Positions 51,732 to 60,446 of a stretch of 64,000 nucleotides of DNA are shown one piece after another (within the stretch, counting starts at the first letter, position 1; every line of letters begins with the position of its first letter). The position numbers and the translations under genes were made by a program. The DNA comes from Polyangiaceae bacterium (GTDB lineage Bacteria > Myxococcota_A > Polyangia > Polyangiales > Polyangiaceae). The notes below the pieces were generated by a model. It saw only the letters and a list, made by a program, of their open reading frames with translations. It did no database searches and was not told the DNA's origin. The stretch lies in the NCBI GenBank assembly GCA_016712345.1, contig JADJRH010000011.1, positions 3,472,001 to 3,536,000 on the forward strand, read 5' to 3'.

Positions 51732-52295
51732 ATGCATCGCGCCCACAGTGTTCTCTTCTTCGGTAGTCTTACGCTTTTCGTGGCCGCCGTGAGCTGCGCC
51801 ACCGGTGAAACCAGCCCGCAGCCAACCACCAGCGGCACGTCAACCACGTCGGGCACAGGTGGAAACGGCGGCAGCGGCGGGGACGGCGGCAGCGGCGCCG
51901 GAACCACCACGAGCAACACGACCACGTCGAGCACGACAACCTCCACGACGACCACGACGAACTCCACCTCGACGACGGTGAGTTCCACCACCGCGACAAC
52001 GAGCATGAGCAGCGGCGGCGGCTGCGACATGTTGACGTGCTTGGCTATGTGTTTCGCCGACCCGAACAATCCGTGCGGCACCTGCATGGGAAACCAGTGC
52101 GTGTGCGTTCCGGTGGATCAGTGCTTCCCCTCCGGCGGCATCGGCAGCGTGGGCTCCGGCTTCCCCTCGGGCAGCATCGGCTCCGGTTTCCCGGCCGGCG
52201 TGGGCGGTTTTGGGGGAATGGACCCCACATCGGGCTCCGGCGGAATGGGCGGCGCCTCGTCGGGCAGCAGCATGACAATGACCGCTCCCCCGTGA
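51732..52295 (+). CDS. Ser/Thr-rich small lipoprotein with Cys cluster
   Basis: The 187-residue protein has a lipoprotein signal (LTLFVAAVSC), a long low-complexity linker of Thr, Ser and Gly (about 25-95, with runs such as TTTSSTTTSTTTTTNST), a Cys-rich island (GGGCDMLTCLAMCFADP and CGTCMGNQCVCVPVDQC, eight or more Cys) and a Gly/Ser-rich end with repeated GSGFPSGSIGSG. The island may be a small disulphide-knot module held away from the membrane by the linker. No family recognised. It precedes the kinase gene by 76 bases on the same strand. Confidence 0.75.
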   Translation: MHRAHSVLFFGSLTLFVAAVSCATGETSPQPTTSGTSTTSGTGGNGGSGGDGGSGAGTTTSNTTTSSTTTSTTTTTNSTSTTVSSTTATTSMSSGGGCDMLTCLAMCFADPNNPCGTCMGNQCVCVPVDQCFPSGGIGSVGSGFPSGSIGSGFPAGVGGFGGMDPTSGSGGMGGASSGSSMTMTAPP

Positions 52296-52371
52296 GTTTT
52301 TTTCAACAGCGGTGCGGTTCGTCCACTTGGCACTTGGCCATTGAGCCAACCCCCAGATATCACTTGCACGT

Positions 52372-54207
52372 GTGCGCCGAGAGGATCTGATCGGCCGAAC
52401 GGTCGCGAACCGGTTCCGCATCAAGAGCGTGATCGGCGAAGGCGGCATGGCGACCGTTTTTGTGGCCGAGCAAGATGCCGAGCCACACGAAGTCGCGCTC
52501 AAGATCCTTCGAGCCGAGCTGACAAAGGACAAAACGTTCGCCAAGCGTTTTGAGCGCGAGGCGCGCGCCGCAGCCCGCGTAAAACACCCGGCCTCCGTTT
52601 CAATCTTCGATTCGGGAATGGACGGCCCGCTCAGCTACATCGCAATGGAGCTGCTGCGCGGCGACGATCTGTACACATTGCTGGAGCGGCACGGTGTACT
52701 CAGCCCGCGCGCCGCGGCCACGATTCTGATCGAAGTGTGTGAGGCGCTGGCCGTTGCTCACGGACTCGGCATTGTTCACCGAGATCTAAAGCCTGAAAAC
52801 ATCATGATCGTGCGCGAACCCTCGGCGGCGGAGGACGGCGCGCCGCCCAGCGCAACGCCGCTGCCTCCGGGCGCGCAGGTGAAAGTGCTCGATTTTGGAA
52901 TTGCCAAGCTGCTCGATAAAACAGCCGAGCGGCCGCCTCCCGTCGGTGATCGGCTCGATCCGCCGTCGGCTCTCACGGCCGTCACGCGAGCGGGAACGTT
53001 GATCGGGACTCCGGCGTACATGTCCCCCGAGCAATGTGCGCTCGCGGCGGTGGACACGCGTTCGGACATCTACACGTGCGGCGTGTTGCTCTTTCAAATG
53101 CTTACCGGGCAGCTCCCATTTGACGGCCCAACGCCGCTGCATATCGCGACCAAACACATTCACGAAAGTCCGCCGCCGCTTCGTTCGATCATTGCCGACG
53201 CCGACCCTCGGCTGGAAACGATTGTGAGCAAGGCGCTCGCAAAAAAGCCGGCCGAACGTTATCCAACCGCCCGCCACCTCACCGCCGCGCTGCGCAAGCT
53301 GCTGCCCGACCTGCCCGACGTTGCGTACACATTGGCCCCGCCGCCGGTTCGTGACCTTGATGAGGTCACCACCGATTCGTATTCGGTTGAAGTGCCCGTG
53401 TCGGTTGCGCCTTTGGGAATGACCTCGGCAAAAACGCTCGTGGCCGACGGTGTGGCTGCGCCGCCGCCTTCGGTTTTGGTGCGCGATCCCAACCTGCCGG
53501 TGCGAAGACCGCTCGCCGTGTTGGCGCGCCACCCGCAAAGTCCCGAGCAGGCTCCATCAATCGGTGATGACGCTACCGAAGTCGAAACCCCCAAAGGCGC
53601 GCCGCTTGTGGAGCCGGAGCCGGATGAGTTTGCGGCCACCCTTATCCGAGGAAACCCGCCCGGCGAGCCGGATGTGTCCGACCTCGCAGCGACACAGCAA
53701 GCTCCGGTGATTTCCACCGTGGGCCGGCAAACCACAATGGCCTCGGCAGCCTCACCGCATGTGGGCGAGCGCGCGGCCCGCGTGCAGGTGGTGGATGTTG
53801 TGGAGCGATCGTCCCAAACGCCGAATCCACCGGCCGCGCCGAATCCGCCGGCGAGGCGTCCTGCGACCGAAAGCGCCGCGATCGGAACGGCGGGGCCCGT
53901 GGCTGTTCCTGAGATGGCGCGCCCCGTGGCAATGCCCACGGCAAGCGTCATTCTGGCGCCGTCGCTGGCAACACCCGCTCCGCCCGTCGCAGCGCCCGTT
54001 CCTTCGGCGCCCTCGATCGCAGCGCCGCAGGCACCCACGTTTGGAGCACCCGCGCCCGGTCCGCTCCGGTTTGGACTGCCTGCCGGCACGCCCGAAGAGC
54101 CGCCCAAACCGGCTGTCTCGCGATCTCTTTGGATCGGGATTGGAATCGGAACAGCGATCTCAGCGCTGCTCTTTGCTGTGGCGTACGCGCTCTTTCTTTC
54201 GCGTTGA
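52372..54207 (+). CDS. membrane-anchored Ser/Thr protein kinase
   Basis: The 611-residue protein starts at GTG 52372. The kinase domain (about 14-290) has the glycine loop IGEGGMATVFVAE, Lys44 (EVALKILRAEL), catalytic loop HRDLKPENIMIV at about 136, DFGIAKLLDK at about 173 and AYMSPEQC. A long Pro/Ala/Glu-rich region (about 330-580) follows, then a single transmembrane helix at about 587-608 with only a few residues beyond it. There is almost no outside domain, so the kinase senses from the cytoplasmic side or through partners. A proline-rich linker could dock other proteins. The downstream peroxiredoxin gene is 48 bases away. Confidence 0.92.
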   Translation: MRREDLIGRTVANRFRIKSVIGEGGMATVFVAEQDAEPHEVALKILRAELTKDKTFAKRFEREARAAARVKHPASVSIFDSGMDGPLSYIAMELLRGDDLYTLLERHGVLSPRAAATILIEVCEALAVAHGLGIVHRDLKPENIMIVREPSAAEDGAPPSATPLPPGAQVKVLDFGIAKLLDKTAERPPPVGDRLDPPSALTAVTRAGTLIGTPAYMSPEQCALAAVDTRSDIYTCGVLLFQMLTGQLPFDGPTPLHIATKHIHESPPPLRSIIADADPRLETIVSKALAKKPAERYPTARHLTAALRKLLPDLPDVAYTLAPPPVRDLDEVTTDSYSVEVPVSVAPLGMTSAKTLVADGVAAPPPSVLVRDPNLPVRRPLAVLARHPQSPEQAPSIGDDATEVETPKGAPLVEPEPDEFAATLIRGNPPGEPDVSDLAATQQAPVISTVGRQTTMASAASPHVGERAARVQVVDVVERSSQTPNPPAAPNPPARRPATESAAIGTAGPVAVPEMARPVAMPTASVILAPSLATPAPPVAAPVPSAPSIAAPQAPTFGAPAPGPLRFGLPAGTPEEPPKPAVSRSLWIGIGIGTAISALLFAVAYALFLSR

Positions 54208-54255
54208 TGTGGCTATCGCCGCCGCCCGCAGGCGGGATATCTTGTTCAAACTGGC

Positions 54256-54732
54256 ATGCTTCGAGTGGGAGACAAAGCTCCGCCGATTGACGCGATGACG
54301 AGCCTCGGCACTCGTTTTGTGCTCGCGGAGCAGCAGGGGCTTTGCACCATTGTGTACTTTTTCCCAAAGGCGTTTACGCCCGGGTGTACACGCGAAACCA
54401 AATACTTCCGCGATAACCACATGGAGCTGATGCTCGCGGGCGCTTCGATTGTGGGCGTTTCAACCGACAAACACGAAACGCAATGCGAGTTCGCCTCCTC
54501 CATGAACGCGCCCTTCCCCATGATCGCCGACACCGATCTTTCGATCTCGCGTTCGTACGATGTGCTTTGGCCAATCGTGGGCCTCGCCCGACGCGTCACC
54601 TACGTGGTGAGCCCCGCGGGAGTGATCGAGGCTGTGTTTCACTACGAGTTTGACGTCGAAGAACACCGCAACGATGTCCTTCGGTTTGTGCATCAAAAAT
54701 TTCGCGCCGGGCAAGTAGGGAGCCGAGCATGA
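54256..54732 (+). CDS. peroxiredoxin of the Bcp/AhpC-TSA type, probably 1-Cys
   Basis: A 158-residue thioredoxin-fold protein: MLRVGDKAPPIDAMTSLGTR, TIVYFFPKAFTPGCTRETKY with the peroxidatic Cys in TPGCT, VGVSTDKHETQCEFASS, FPMIADTDLSISRSYDV and RVTYVVSPAGVIEAVFHYEF. In PrxQ/Bcp proteins a resolving Cys often follows five residues after the first. Here that position is Lys (CTRETK), so it would act as a 1-Cys enzyme unless Cys in ETQCEF resolves it. It reduces hydroperoxides in the cytoplasm. Its stop overlaps the start of the next gene by four bases. A broken bcp copy lies at 6492. Confidence 0.9.
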   Translation: MLRVGDKAPPIDAMTSLGTRFVLAEQQGLCTIVYFFPKAFTPGCTRETKYFRDNHMELMLAGASIVGVSTDKHETQCEFASSMNAPFPMIADTDLSISRSYDVLWPIVGLARRVTYVVSPAGVIEAVFHYEFDVEEHRNDVLRFVHQKFRAGQVGSRA

Positions 54733-55694
54733 CGACCGATCGCGGAAACGGCGGCGCGCTGCGCGTAGCTTCCGCGATCTTCATTGCTGTTTCGCTCGTC
54801 GCTTCGGCGTGCATCCCGCCCGAGTTGGTTTCGGCAACGGGCGGCGTGGGCGGATCCACCTCCTCGTCGATCGGCGGCGGCGGCAGCGGAGGAAGCAGCG
54901 GCGGGACAACATCCACAACCTCCGGCGCAACGGGCGGCACGACCACGGGATCGACATCAACAACAACGTCGGGCACCGGCGCAACCACCTCTTCAACCAC
55001 AAGCACCGTGTCGTCCACCACGTCGAGCACGCTGGATCCCTACGCGGCCTGCATTGCGGTGTGCGAAGGCCAAAACCATTTGTGTACACCCAGTGGCGAG
55101 TGTGTGATCAGCTGCAACGGCGGAGCCAACTGTGACTCTCTTGTGAAGTGCCCCGCCGGCGTTCCCTGCGTTGTTCAATGCTCCACCATCGACAGCTGTC
55201 CAGACGGTGTTGACTGTTCCGACGCGTCGAGCTGCGAGGTCACGTGCAGCGGCTCAAAAGCGTGCCGCGGAACGGTGGCCGCTCCGGCGGCGTTTCAGTG
55301 TCCGCCGGGCGGTTGCGAGATCACCTGCGTCGGCGGAAACGACGTGTGTGAAGAAGTGTCGTTGACGTGTGCCGGAGAGTGCACTCTCAAATGTGAAGCC
55401 GGGGGTTCGTGCAACAACGTTGCTTGCACAGGCGACTGCAACGTCGAATGCACTGGGAGCAATAGCTGCCATGTGGTTGCCTGCGCGCCGGGGGCGTGCA
55501 CCGTTGCCTGCGAGGGCACAACGTCGTGTGACCAGGTTGACTGTTCAAACGCGTGCGCCTGCGACGTTGCATGCACGGAACCAACGGCCTGCTACTTCGA
55601 TCCGGTATGCCCGGCCGGCTCAGGACCACCGGGCACCTGCAACCTCAACCCCGGCTGCACAAGCGCGCCGTCGGTTTGCTCAAGCTGCCCGTAG
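54729..55694 (+). CDS. lipoprotein with about eight Cys-rich tandem repeats
   Basis: The start overlaps the peroxiredoxin stop (ATGA). The 321-residue protein has a lipoprotein signal (SLVASAC), a Gly/Ser/Thr linker (about 35-100) and then about eight imperfect repeats of 19-22 residues with the pattern C-x3-C-x5/6-C-x4/5-C, for example CEVTCSGSKACRG, CEITCVGGNDVCEEVSLTC, CNVECTGSNSCHVVAC and CTVACEGTTSCDQVDC. Regular spacing of Cys, Gly and Val suggests a small disulphide-laddered beta-solenoid outside the cell. I know no named family. Coupling to the peroxiredoxin gene is notable for a protein so rich in thiols. Confidence 0.8.
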   Translation: MTTDRGNGGALRVASAIFIAVSLVASACIPPELVSATGGVGGSTSSSIGGGGSGGSSGGTTSTTSGATGGTTTGSTSTTTSGTGATTSSTTSTVSSTTSSTLDPYAACIAVCEGQNHLCTPSGECVISCNGGANCDSLVKCPAGVPCVVQCSTIDSCPDGVDCSDASSCEVTCSGSKACRGTVAAPAAFQCPPGGCEITCVGGNDVCEEVSLTCAGECTLKCEAGGSCNNVACTGDCNVECTGSNSCHVVACAPGACTVACEGTTSCDQVDCSNACACDVACTEPTACYFDPVCPAGSGPPGTCNLNPGCTSAPSVCSSCP

Positions 55695-55852
55695 ACGGCG
55701 CCGAGTATCACTGGTCCTCGCTCGTCGCATGCGTACACCACGCGGCTGAGCGCCCAATGCGTACACACGACAACCGATCGTTCAGCGTGTACGCAGGGGG
55801 CGCTCACACATTGCGCCAAACGCGCCGTGTGTACACAATCAATGATTGAGGG
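55695..55852. other. intergenic spacer with four GTAC words between convergent genes
   Basis: The 158 bases contain GCGTACACC, GCGTACACAC, GTGTACGCA and TGTGTACACA within 118 bases (about 55731-55848), far denser than in coding sequence. Similar clusters occur at 38427-38456 and 60950-60975, both also between convergent genes. GTGTACAC-centred inverted repeats could mark gene ends. No coding sequence seen. Confidence 0.6.
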
Positions 55853-56539
55853 TTAGAACGAGGCGGAAAAGATCGGAACGCGAACCTCGGTTCCCTGCGT
55901 CACGCCGTATTGAAACATCTCGCGTTGCGAATACAGCGGCCGCACTTCAACAGCCGGCGCCGAAAGCGCGAGCTGCCCTTCAGAAACGCCGACAATCGAC
56001 ATTGTGAGGCGCGTGCGCGGCGGGGTCACCGTTCGCCGATGAGACTGCGTTGGCGGAGGCGGTTGCACCGAACCGGGCGCGGGCGCGGGCGCATTGTTGG
56101 CCGGCTCCACCGTTGTCACCGTCCCCTCCGGGGGCTTGTACATGGTGGCGTTTAACGAAACGACAATCGTTGGAATCACAAGCGCCATGCCACCTGCCAG
56201 CATGTAGAGCGGCACTTCAGGAGCATCGCGCGTTTCTTGTTCAACGAAATAACCGCCCACGCCGCCGCCCGCCGCACCGAGCGCGCCGAACACCAAATAC
56301 GGCCATCCGCGGTTAATCCCGATGATGCCCAGCGTGAGATCAACCACCTCGGCACCGAGGAGTGCTCCGCCAACAACCCCTTTTGCGTCGCCGGTGGCGG
56401 GCGCTCCCTGCGCCGCGGCAACTTCCGGCGCCAAAACAACCGCAGCCGAGGCCGCAGCCGCGGCAACCCAAACAGGCCACCGAGATCGCGCGCTGAACGA
56501 AGAGGACGAAAGGGAAGAAACGGTCAGGTCTTGGGACAT
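55853..56539 (-). CDS. exported membrane protein of unknown function
   Basis: The 228-residue protein starts at ATG 56539 with a Ser-rich n-region, a hydrophobic signal (about 22-40, cleavage near VAAAQG), hydrophobic pairs at about 52-72 and 78-98, a third at about 110-128 (YMLAGGMALVIPTIVVSL), a Pro-rich linker (PANNAPAPAPGSVQPPPPTQ) and a beta-like tail ending VPIFSASF. The plan resembles 10921-11598. No family recognised. It faces the lipoprotein gene at 54729 convergently. Confidence 0.65.
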   Translation of the reverse strand: MSQDLTVSSLSSSSFSARSRWPVWVAAAAASAAVVLAPEVAAAQGAPATGDAKGVVGGALLGAEVVDLTLGIIGINRGWPYLVFGALGAAGGGVGGYFVEQETRDAPEVPLYMLAGGMALVIPTIVVSLNATMYKPPEGTVTTVEPANNAPAPAPGSVQPPPPTQSHRRTVTPPRTRLTMSIVGVSEGQLALSAPAVEVRPLYSQREMFQYGVTQGTEVRVPIFSASF

Positions 56540-56854
56540 GTTTTTTTCCGTGACGCGGAGGCTGGCTGCGATCCTTGTAAGAAAAACCGCCGTCGGCTTT
56601 TCTACATCGAGTTTCAGCGTGCTTCAACGCAGGCGTTGTCACGCGCACGCTCGAAGGGGAAGGTCGCCACAGGTGCCCCAACCTTCGTGGTCGGATGGGA
56701 CAAGGGGGTTGTTGCGCCAAAGCGCGAAAACATTCTGCCGGCGGGCTGCTCGGGGTGTGGGAGCAAGCGTTGCGATGATCAGATGGGGGTGGTAGCAATG
56801 AGAAGTGCCGCCGGATTGCGGCACAGGCGCACACAAGCGCCGGGAGCACTTCGT
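56540..56854. other. intergenic region without recognisable gene
   Basis: These 315 bases lie between the divergent membrane protein and tatA. The frame of tatA stays open throughout, so an N-terminal extension cannot be excluded, but the sequence it would encode is basic and low in sense. I see no tRNA, clear terminator or repeat. It must hold the promoters of both genes. Confidence 0.5.
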
Positions 56855-57055
56855 ATGGGCCGTCTGGGACCGATGGAAATCATCCTGATCCTTGGGGTCG
56901 CACTTCTGCTGTTCGGTGCTGGACGCATCGCCGACATCGGTAAGGGCCTCGGAGAAGGGATTCGAAACTTCAAAAAAGGCATCAAAGACGAGGATCCGCC
57001 GAAGTTGCCGCCGAAAGATGAAAAGCCCTCCGGCGAAGATCAAAAATCCGCATAG
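56855..57055 (+). CDS. tatA: TatA/TatE-family twin-arginine translocase subunit
   Basis: A 66-residue protein starting at ATG 56855 (ATG 56873 possible). It has a short hydrophobic N-terminal helix (MEIILILGVALLLFGAGRIA), the hinge that normally reads FGPKKLP here being FGAGRIAD, an amphipathic helix (IGKGLGEGIRNFKKGIKDE) and an acidic/lysine-rich polar tail. The size and order are those of TatA. It polymerises with TatBC to move folded proteins across the inner membrane; no tatB or tatC is in the window. Confidence 0.88.
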   Translation: MGRLGPMEIILILGVALLLFGAGRIADIGKGLGEGIRNFKKGIKDEDPPKLPPKDEKPSGEDQKSA

Positions 57056-57287
57056 CCCATTCCGCTTGTTGAGAACGTGCTGGGCAAGCCCCGGAAAACG
57101 TCACAACGACACCGCTTGCCCGCTTTGTCCCCTCCTGGACGTGGCCGCCGACACCTCGTCAGAACACCGGGCGTGACCGGCGCCGTGCTGCGCGCGTTCG
57201 ACCGCTCGCAGCCTCGCTAAAAAATCACACAAGTATATTTCGCTACGGCCCAAGTCGACCCCGGGGCTCCGGCGTCTATACTCCCCG

Positions 57288-60200
57288 ATGATGCGAATCT
57301 TCGAACGCCTGGGCAAAGTCCTGGTTGTTGTTGCTGCGTTTGCTCTCGCAACGTACTTCGCCCTTGAATTTGGCTCCGGCGGACTTTGGAAAGGGTTTGA
57401 ACCGGCCCTCGCCGTGACCGGCCAAGCGGCCCGTCCACCGTACGACCTCACGCGACTCGAAGCCGTCAACGAAACCCTTCGGATGATCCGCGACAAATAC
57501 GTGGATCCCGATCGCGTGAAGCCCAAAGAAATGCTCCTTTCCGCGCTCAACTATGTGCAGCGCGACGTGGCGCAGGTCATCGTGTCCAACGACGATCCAA
57601 ACGAAGTCACCGTTCGCGTCGAAACAGCCGAAAAGAAGTTCCGCATCGATAACGTGCAAGCCCCGTGGGACGTCGCGGGCCGGCTGCGTGAGGTGTTCGC
57701 GTTCCTCCAACAAAATCTTCGAGGAAGCGAAGTGGATCTGCGCGAGGTTGAGTACGCAGCGTGCAACGGAATGCTCCACACGCTCGATCCGCACAGCGTG
57801 TTTCTAAGCCCCGAGGCGTACCGCGAAATGAATGTGTCCACATCGGGCGCATTCGGCGGCTTGGGGATCGTGATCTCCATCCGCGATCAGCAGCTCACCG
57901 TGATGAATCCGATGCCCGATACACCGGCCGGACGCGCGGGGCTCAAGCGCCTCGATCGCATCGTGAAGATCAACAACGAGTCCACGCTCAACATGCCGCT
58001 TGAAGACGCGGTGCGCCGCCTGCGCGGCGAACCCGGAACCAAAGTCACCGTGTGGGTGCTTCGCGACGGCGATGCCACGCCCAAGGCGTACGAACTGTCG
58101 CGTGAAGTGATCAAGGTGAAGAGCGTTGAGTTCCGCGCTCTCGAAAACGGCATCGGCTACGTTCGTCTGAAGCAATTCCAACAATCGTCGCTGGACGAAA
58201 TCAGCTACGCGCTCGACGAAATTCGCGCCCGCGGATCCATTCGAGGCTTGGTGCTCGATCTGCGCGGCAACCCCGGTGGGCTTCTCGATCAAGCTGCCAA
58301 GATCGCCGACAAGTTCTTGAACGAGGGCGTGATCGTTTCAACGGTGGGAGCGTCCGAGGGGCGCGAAGAAAAGCGAGCCAAGGCTCCGGGGACAGAACCG
58401 CCCTACCCCATTGTTGTGCTTGTCAGCGGCAACTCGGCAAGCGCCAGCGAGATCGTCGCCGGCGCGCTCAAAAATCACGACCGCGCGGTGATCGTTGGCC
58501 AGACAACGTTTGGCAAAGGCAGCGTGCAGCTCGTTTTCCCCGACGTGACCCCTGAGAAGGCGGCGCTGAAGCTCACCATCGCGCAATACCTCACTCCCGG
58601 CGACGTTTCGATTCAAGGCGTTGGTGTCACCCCCGACATCGAACTTGATCCCATGACCGCCGACGATCTTGAAATGGACCTCACGGTTCAGCGCGACGGA
58701 CTGCGCGAGCGCGACCTGTCGGCGCACCTTTCCAATGCCCGCGCGCAGCAAGGCGGCAAACCGCTCGAAACGCTTCGCTACAATCTTTCGAGCGCCGACC
58801 GGGAGGCGTTGCGCGATCGCGGCGGCGACATCGACGACGAGTTCGCCCTCGATTTCCCCATTCGATTTGGACGAGATCTCGCGCAGCGCCTCCCGGTCGG
58901 CGCTCGCCGCCCCGACCAAGTCAAAGCGGCGCACGACTACATCGAGCAGGTTCGCAAAGATGAGATCGGAAAGATCAGCAGCGACCTTTCAAAGCTCGGT
59001 GTCGATTGGGGCGAGCCGCCGGCCGGGGCCGCCGAGAAGAAGTCCACGTTCGAGGTGAAGGTTGAATCCGATCGCGCCGGCAACGAAGTGAACGCCGGCG
59101 AACCGATGGAGCTTCGCGTGACAGTGAAGAACACCGGCAGCGAAACCGCGTATCGCCTCCGAGCGGCGACCGAAAGCGACAACCCCTACTTCGATCGCAA
59201 AGAACTCGCTTTTGGAAAAATCGCTCCGGGCGCCAGCAAAACGGCAAAGGTGCCGCTCGGCTTTTGCGAAATCGAAGGCCGCAAGATCGACTCCACAAAG
59301 CCTCGCTCGGCCAACGACAAGCGCATCTGCAAAATCCCAATGGATGCGCTTTCACGTGCCGACGGGATGAAAGTCACGTTTGAATCGCAGGGGGGCGGCA
59401 TCCCCGACGCCGTCGAGCTGCGCTCCACCATCAAGGCCCTTGAGCGACCGCTCTTCCAGTACAGCTACCAAATCGTCGATGACCGCACCGGCAACGCCGA
59501 CGGGCGTGTTCAAAAAGGCGAGCAGGTCAGCATGTACCTGACCGTGAAAAACGTTGGCAAAGGAAGGTCGTACGAAACGCAGGCAAACATCGCCAACCTT
59601 TCCGGCGATGGTCTGCTCCTTCGAGCCGGCCGTTTCGACATCTCCAACATGCAACCCGGCGACACACGCAAGGTGGCATTCACTTTCGATGTGCAGCCGC
59701 AGCTCGCCGATGCCGAAGCCACATTGTCGCTCTCCGTCGGTGATCGCGATCTGCGCGAGTTTGCGATCGAAAAGGTAAAATTCCCGATCGAGAGCAGCAT
59801 GGCCGTTGAGAAAACCTCGGCTGTGAAAAAAGCCGCCGAAGGGGCAATGCTGCGGCCCTCCGCCGACGCAAACGCCCGCGCGTTTGGCAAGCTCGCCGCT
59901 GGAACGCTTCTCAACGTGACCGGCCGCGCGGGCGATTCGTTCCGGGTGGATCTCGGTGGAAGTCGATTCGGCTTCGTCGCGGCGAAAGACGTGTCCGACG
60001 CAACGGGCACAGCGTCCGCCGTCACCTTCGACGAAGTGTACGCACATGCGCCCCCAACTCTCGACGTGACCGCCGCTGAAATGGCAACCCGATCTGATAA
60101 GGTGAAGATCAGCGGAAGCGCGTCCGACAGCGAGAAGCTCGCGGATGTGTACATCTTCGTCGGAACGCGAAAGCTCTTTTACAAATCAAATCGCGACGGC

Positions 60201-60410
60201 GCCGATCCGCGAAAGACAACATTTGAATTGGAGGTTCCGCTCCGCCCGGGTGTAAACCTCATCACCGTTGTTGCTCGCGAAAATCCCGACACGGTGACCC
60301 GACGCATGATCATCGTTCGCAAAGACGCGGCCGATGGAGCGATTCTCAAGACACCGAAGAGTGACGATCCCGTCGACGATTGGCTCGGCGGCGCTGCTCT
60401 CGACGAATAA
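57288..60410 (+). CDS. S41-family C-terminal processing peptidase with large C-terminal extension
   Basis: A 1040-residue protein with one N-terminal membrane helix (about 9-27). A PDZ domain (about 185-275: FGGLGIVISIRDQQLTVMNP, DTPAGRAGLKRLDRIVKIN) sits before the S41 catalytic core: VLDLRGNPGGLLDQAAKIAD, VLVSGNSASASEIVAGALKN with nucleophile Ser at about 386, and QTTFGKGSVQLVF with the base Lys at about 409. Typical CtpA ends near residue 450. Here about 500 residues follow: CARDB-like beta domains (MELRVTVKNTGSETAYRLRA; VSMYLTVKNVGKGRSYETQA), an SH3-like stretch (MLRPSADANARAFGKLAAGT) and a final beta domain. The additions could anchor to peptidoglycan or bind substrates. Confidence 0.9.
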   Translation: MMRIFERLGKVLVVVAAFALATYFALEFGSGGLWKGFEPALAVTGQAARPPYDLTRLEAVNETLRMIRDKYVDPDRVKPKEMLLSALNYVQRDVAQVIVSNDDPNEVTVRVETAEKKFRIDNVQAPWDVAGRLREVFAFLQQNLRGSEVDLREVEYAACNGMLHTLDPHSVFLSPEAYREMNVSTSGAFGGLGIVISIRDQQLTVMNPMPDTPAGRAGLKRLDRIVKINNESTLNMPLEDAVRRLRGEPGTKVTVWVLRDGDATPKAYELSREVIKVKSVEFRALENGIGYVRLKQFQQSSLDEISYALDEIRARGSIRGLVLDLRGNPGGLLDQAAKIADKFLNEGVIVSTVGASEGREEKRAKAPGTEPPYPIVVLVSGNSASASEIVAGALKNHDRAVIVGQTTFGKGSVQLVFPDVTPEKAALKLTIAQYLTPGDVSIQGVGVTPDIELDPMTADDLEMDLTVQRDGLRERDLSAHLSNARAQQGGKPLETLRYNLSSADREALRDRGGDIDDEFALDFPIRFGRDLAQRLPVGARRPDQVKAAHDYIEQVRKDEIGKISSDLSKLGVDWGEPPAGAAEKKSTFEVKVESDRAGNEVNAGEPMELRVTVKNTGSETAYRLRAATESDNPYFDRKELAFGKIAPGASKTAKVPLGFCEIEGRKIDSTKPRSANDKRICKIPMDALSRADGMKVTFESQGGGIPDAVELRSTIKALERPLFQYSYQIVDDRTGNADGRVQKGEQVSMYLTVKNVGKGRSYETQANIANLSGDGLLLRAGRFDISNMQPGDTRKVAFTFDVQPQLADAEATLSLSVGDRDLREFAIEKVKFPIESSMAVEKTSAVKKAAEGAMLRPSADANARAFGKLAAGTLLNVTGRAGDSFRVDLGGSRFGFVAAKDVSDATGTASAVTFDEVYAHAPPTLDVTAAEMATRSDKVKISGSASDSEKLADVYIFVGTRKLFYKSNRDGADPRKTTFELEVPLRPGVNLITVVARENPDTVTRRMIIVRKDAADGAILKTPKSDDPVDDWLGGAALDE

Positions 60411-60446
60411 TTCCTATGTGCCTCCTAAAATTTAGGTAACCGAGCC

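Noticed and set aside
50410..51746. Two minus-strand frames opposite the DUF11/MYXO-CTERM gene
   Set aside because: They are antisense shadows; composition is Arg/His- or Pro/Ser-rich without motifs.
53259..54107. Gly/Ala/Ser-rich minus-strand frame opposite the kinase linker
   Set aside because: It mirrors the Pro/Ala-rich linker of the kinase; low complexity without signal or domain.
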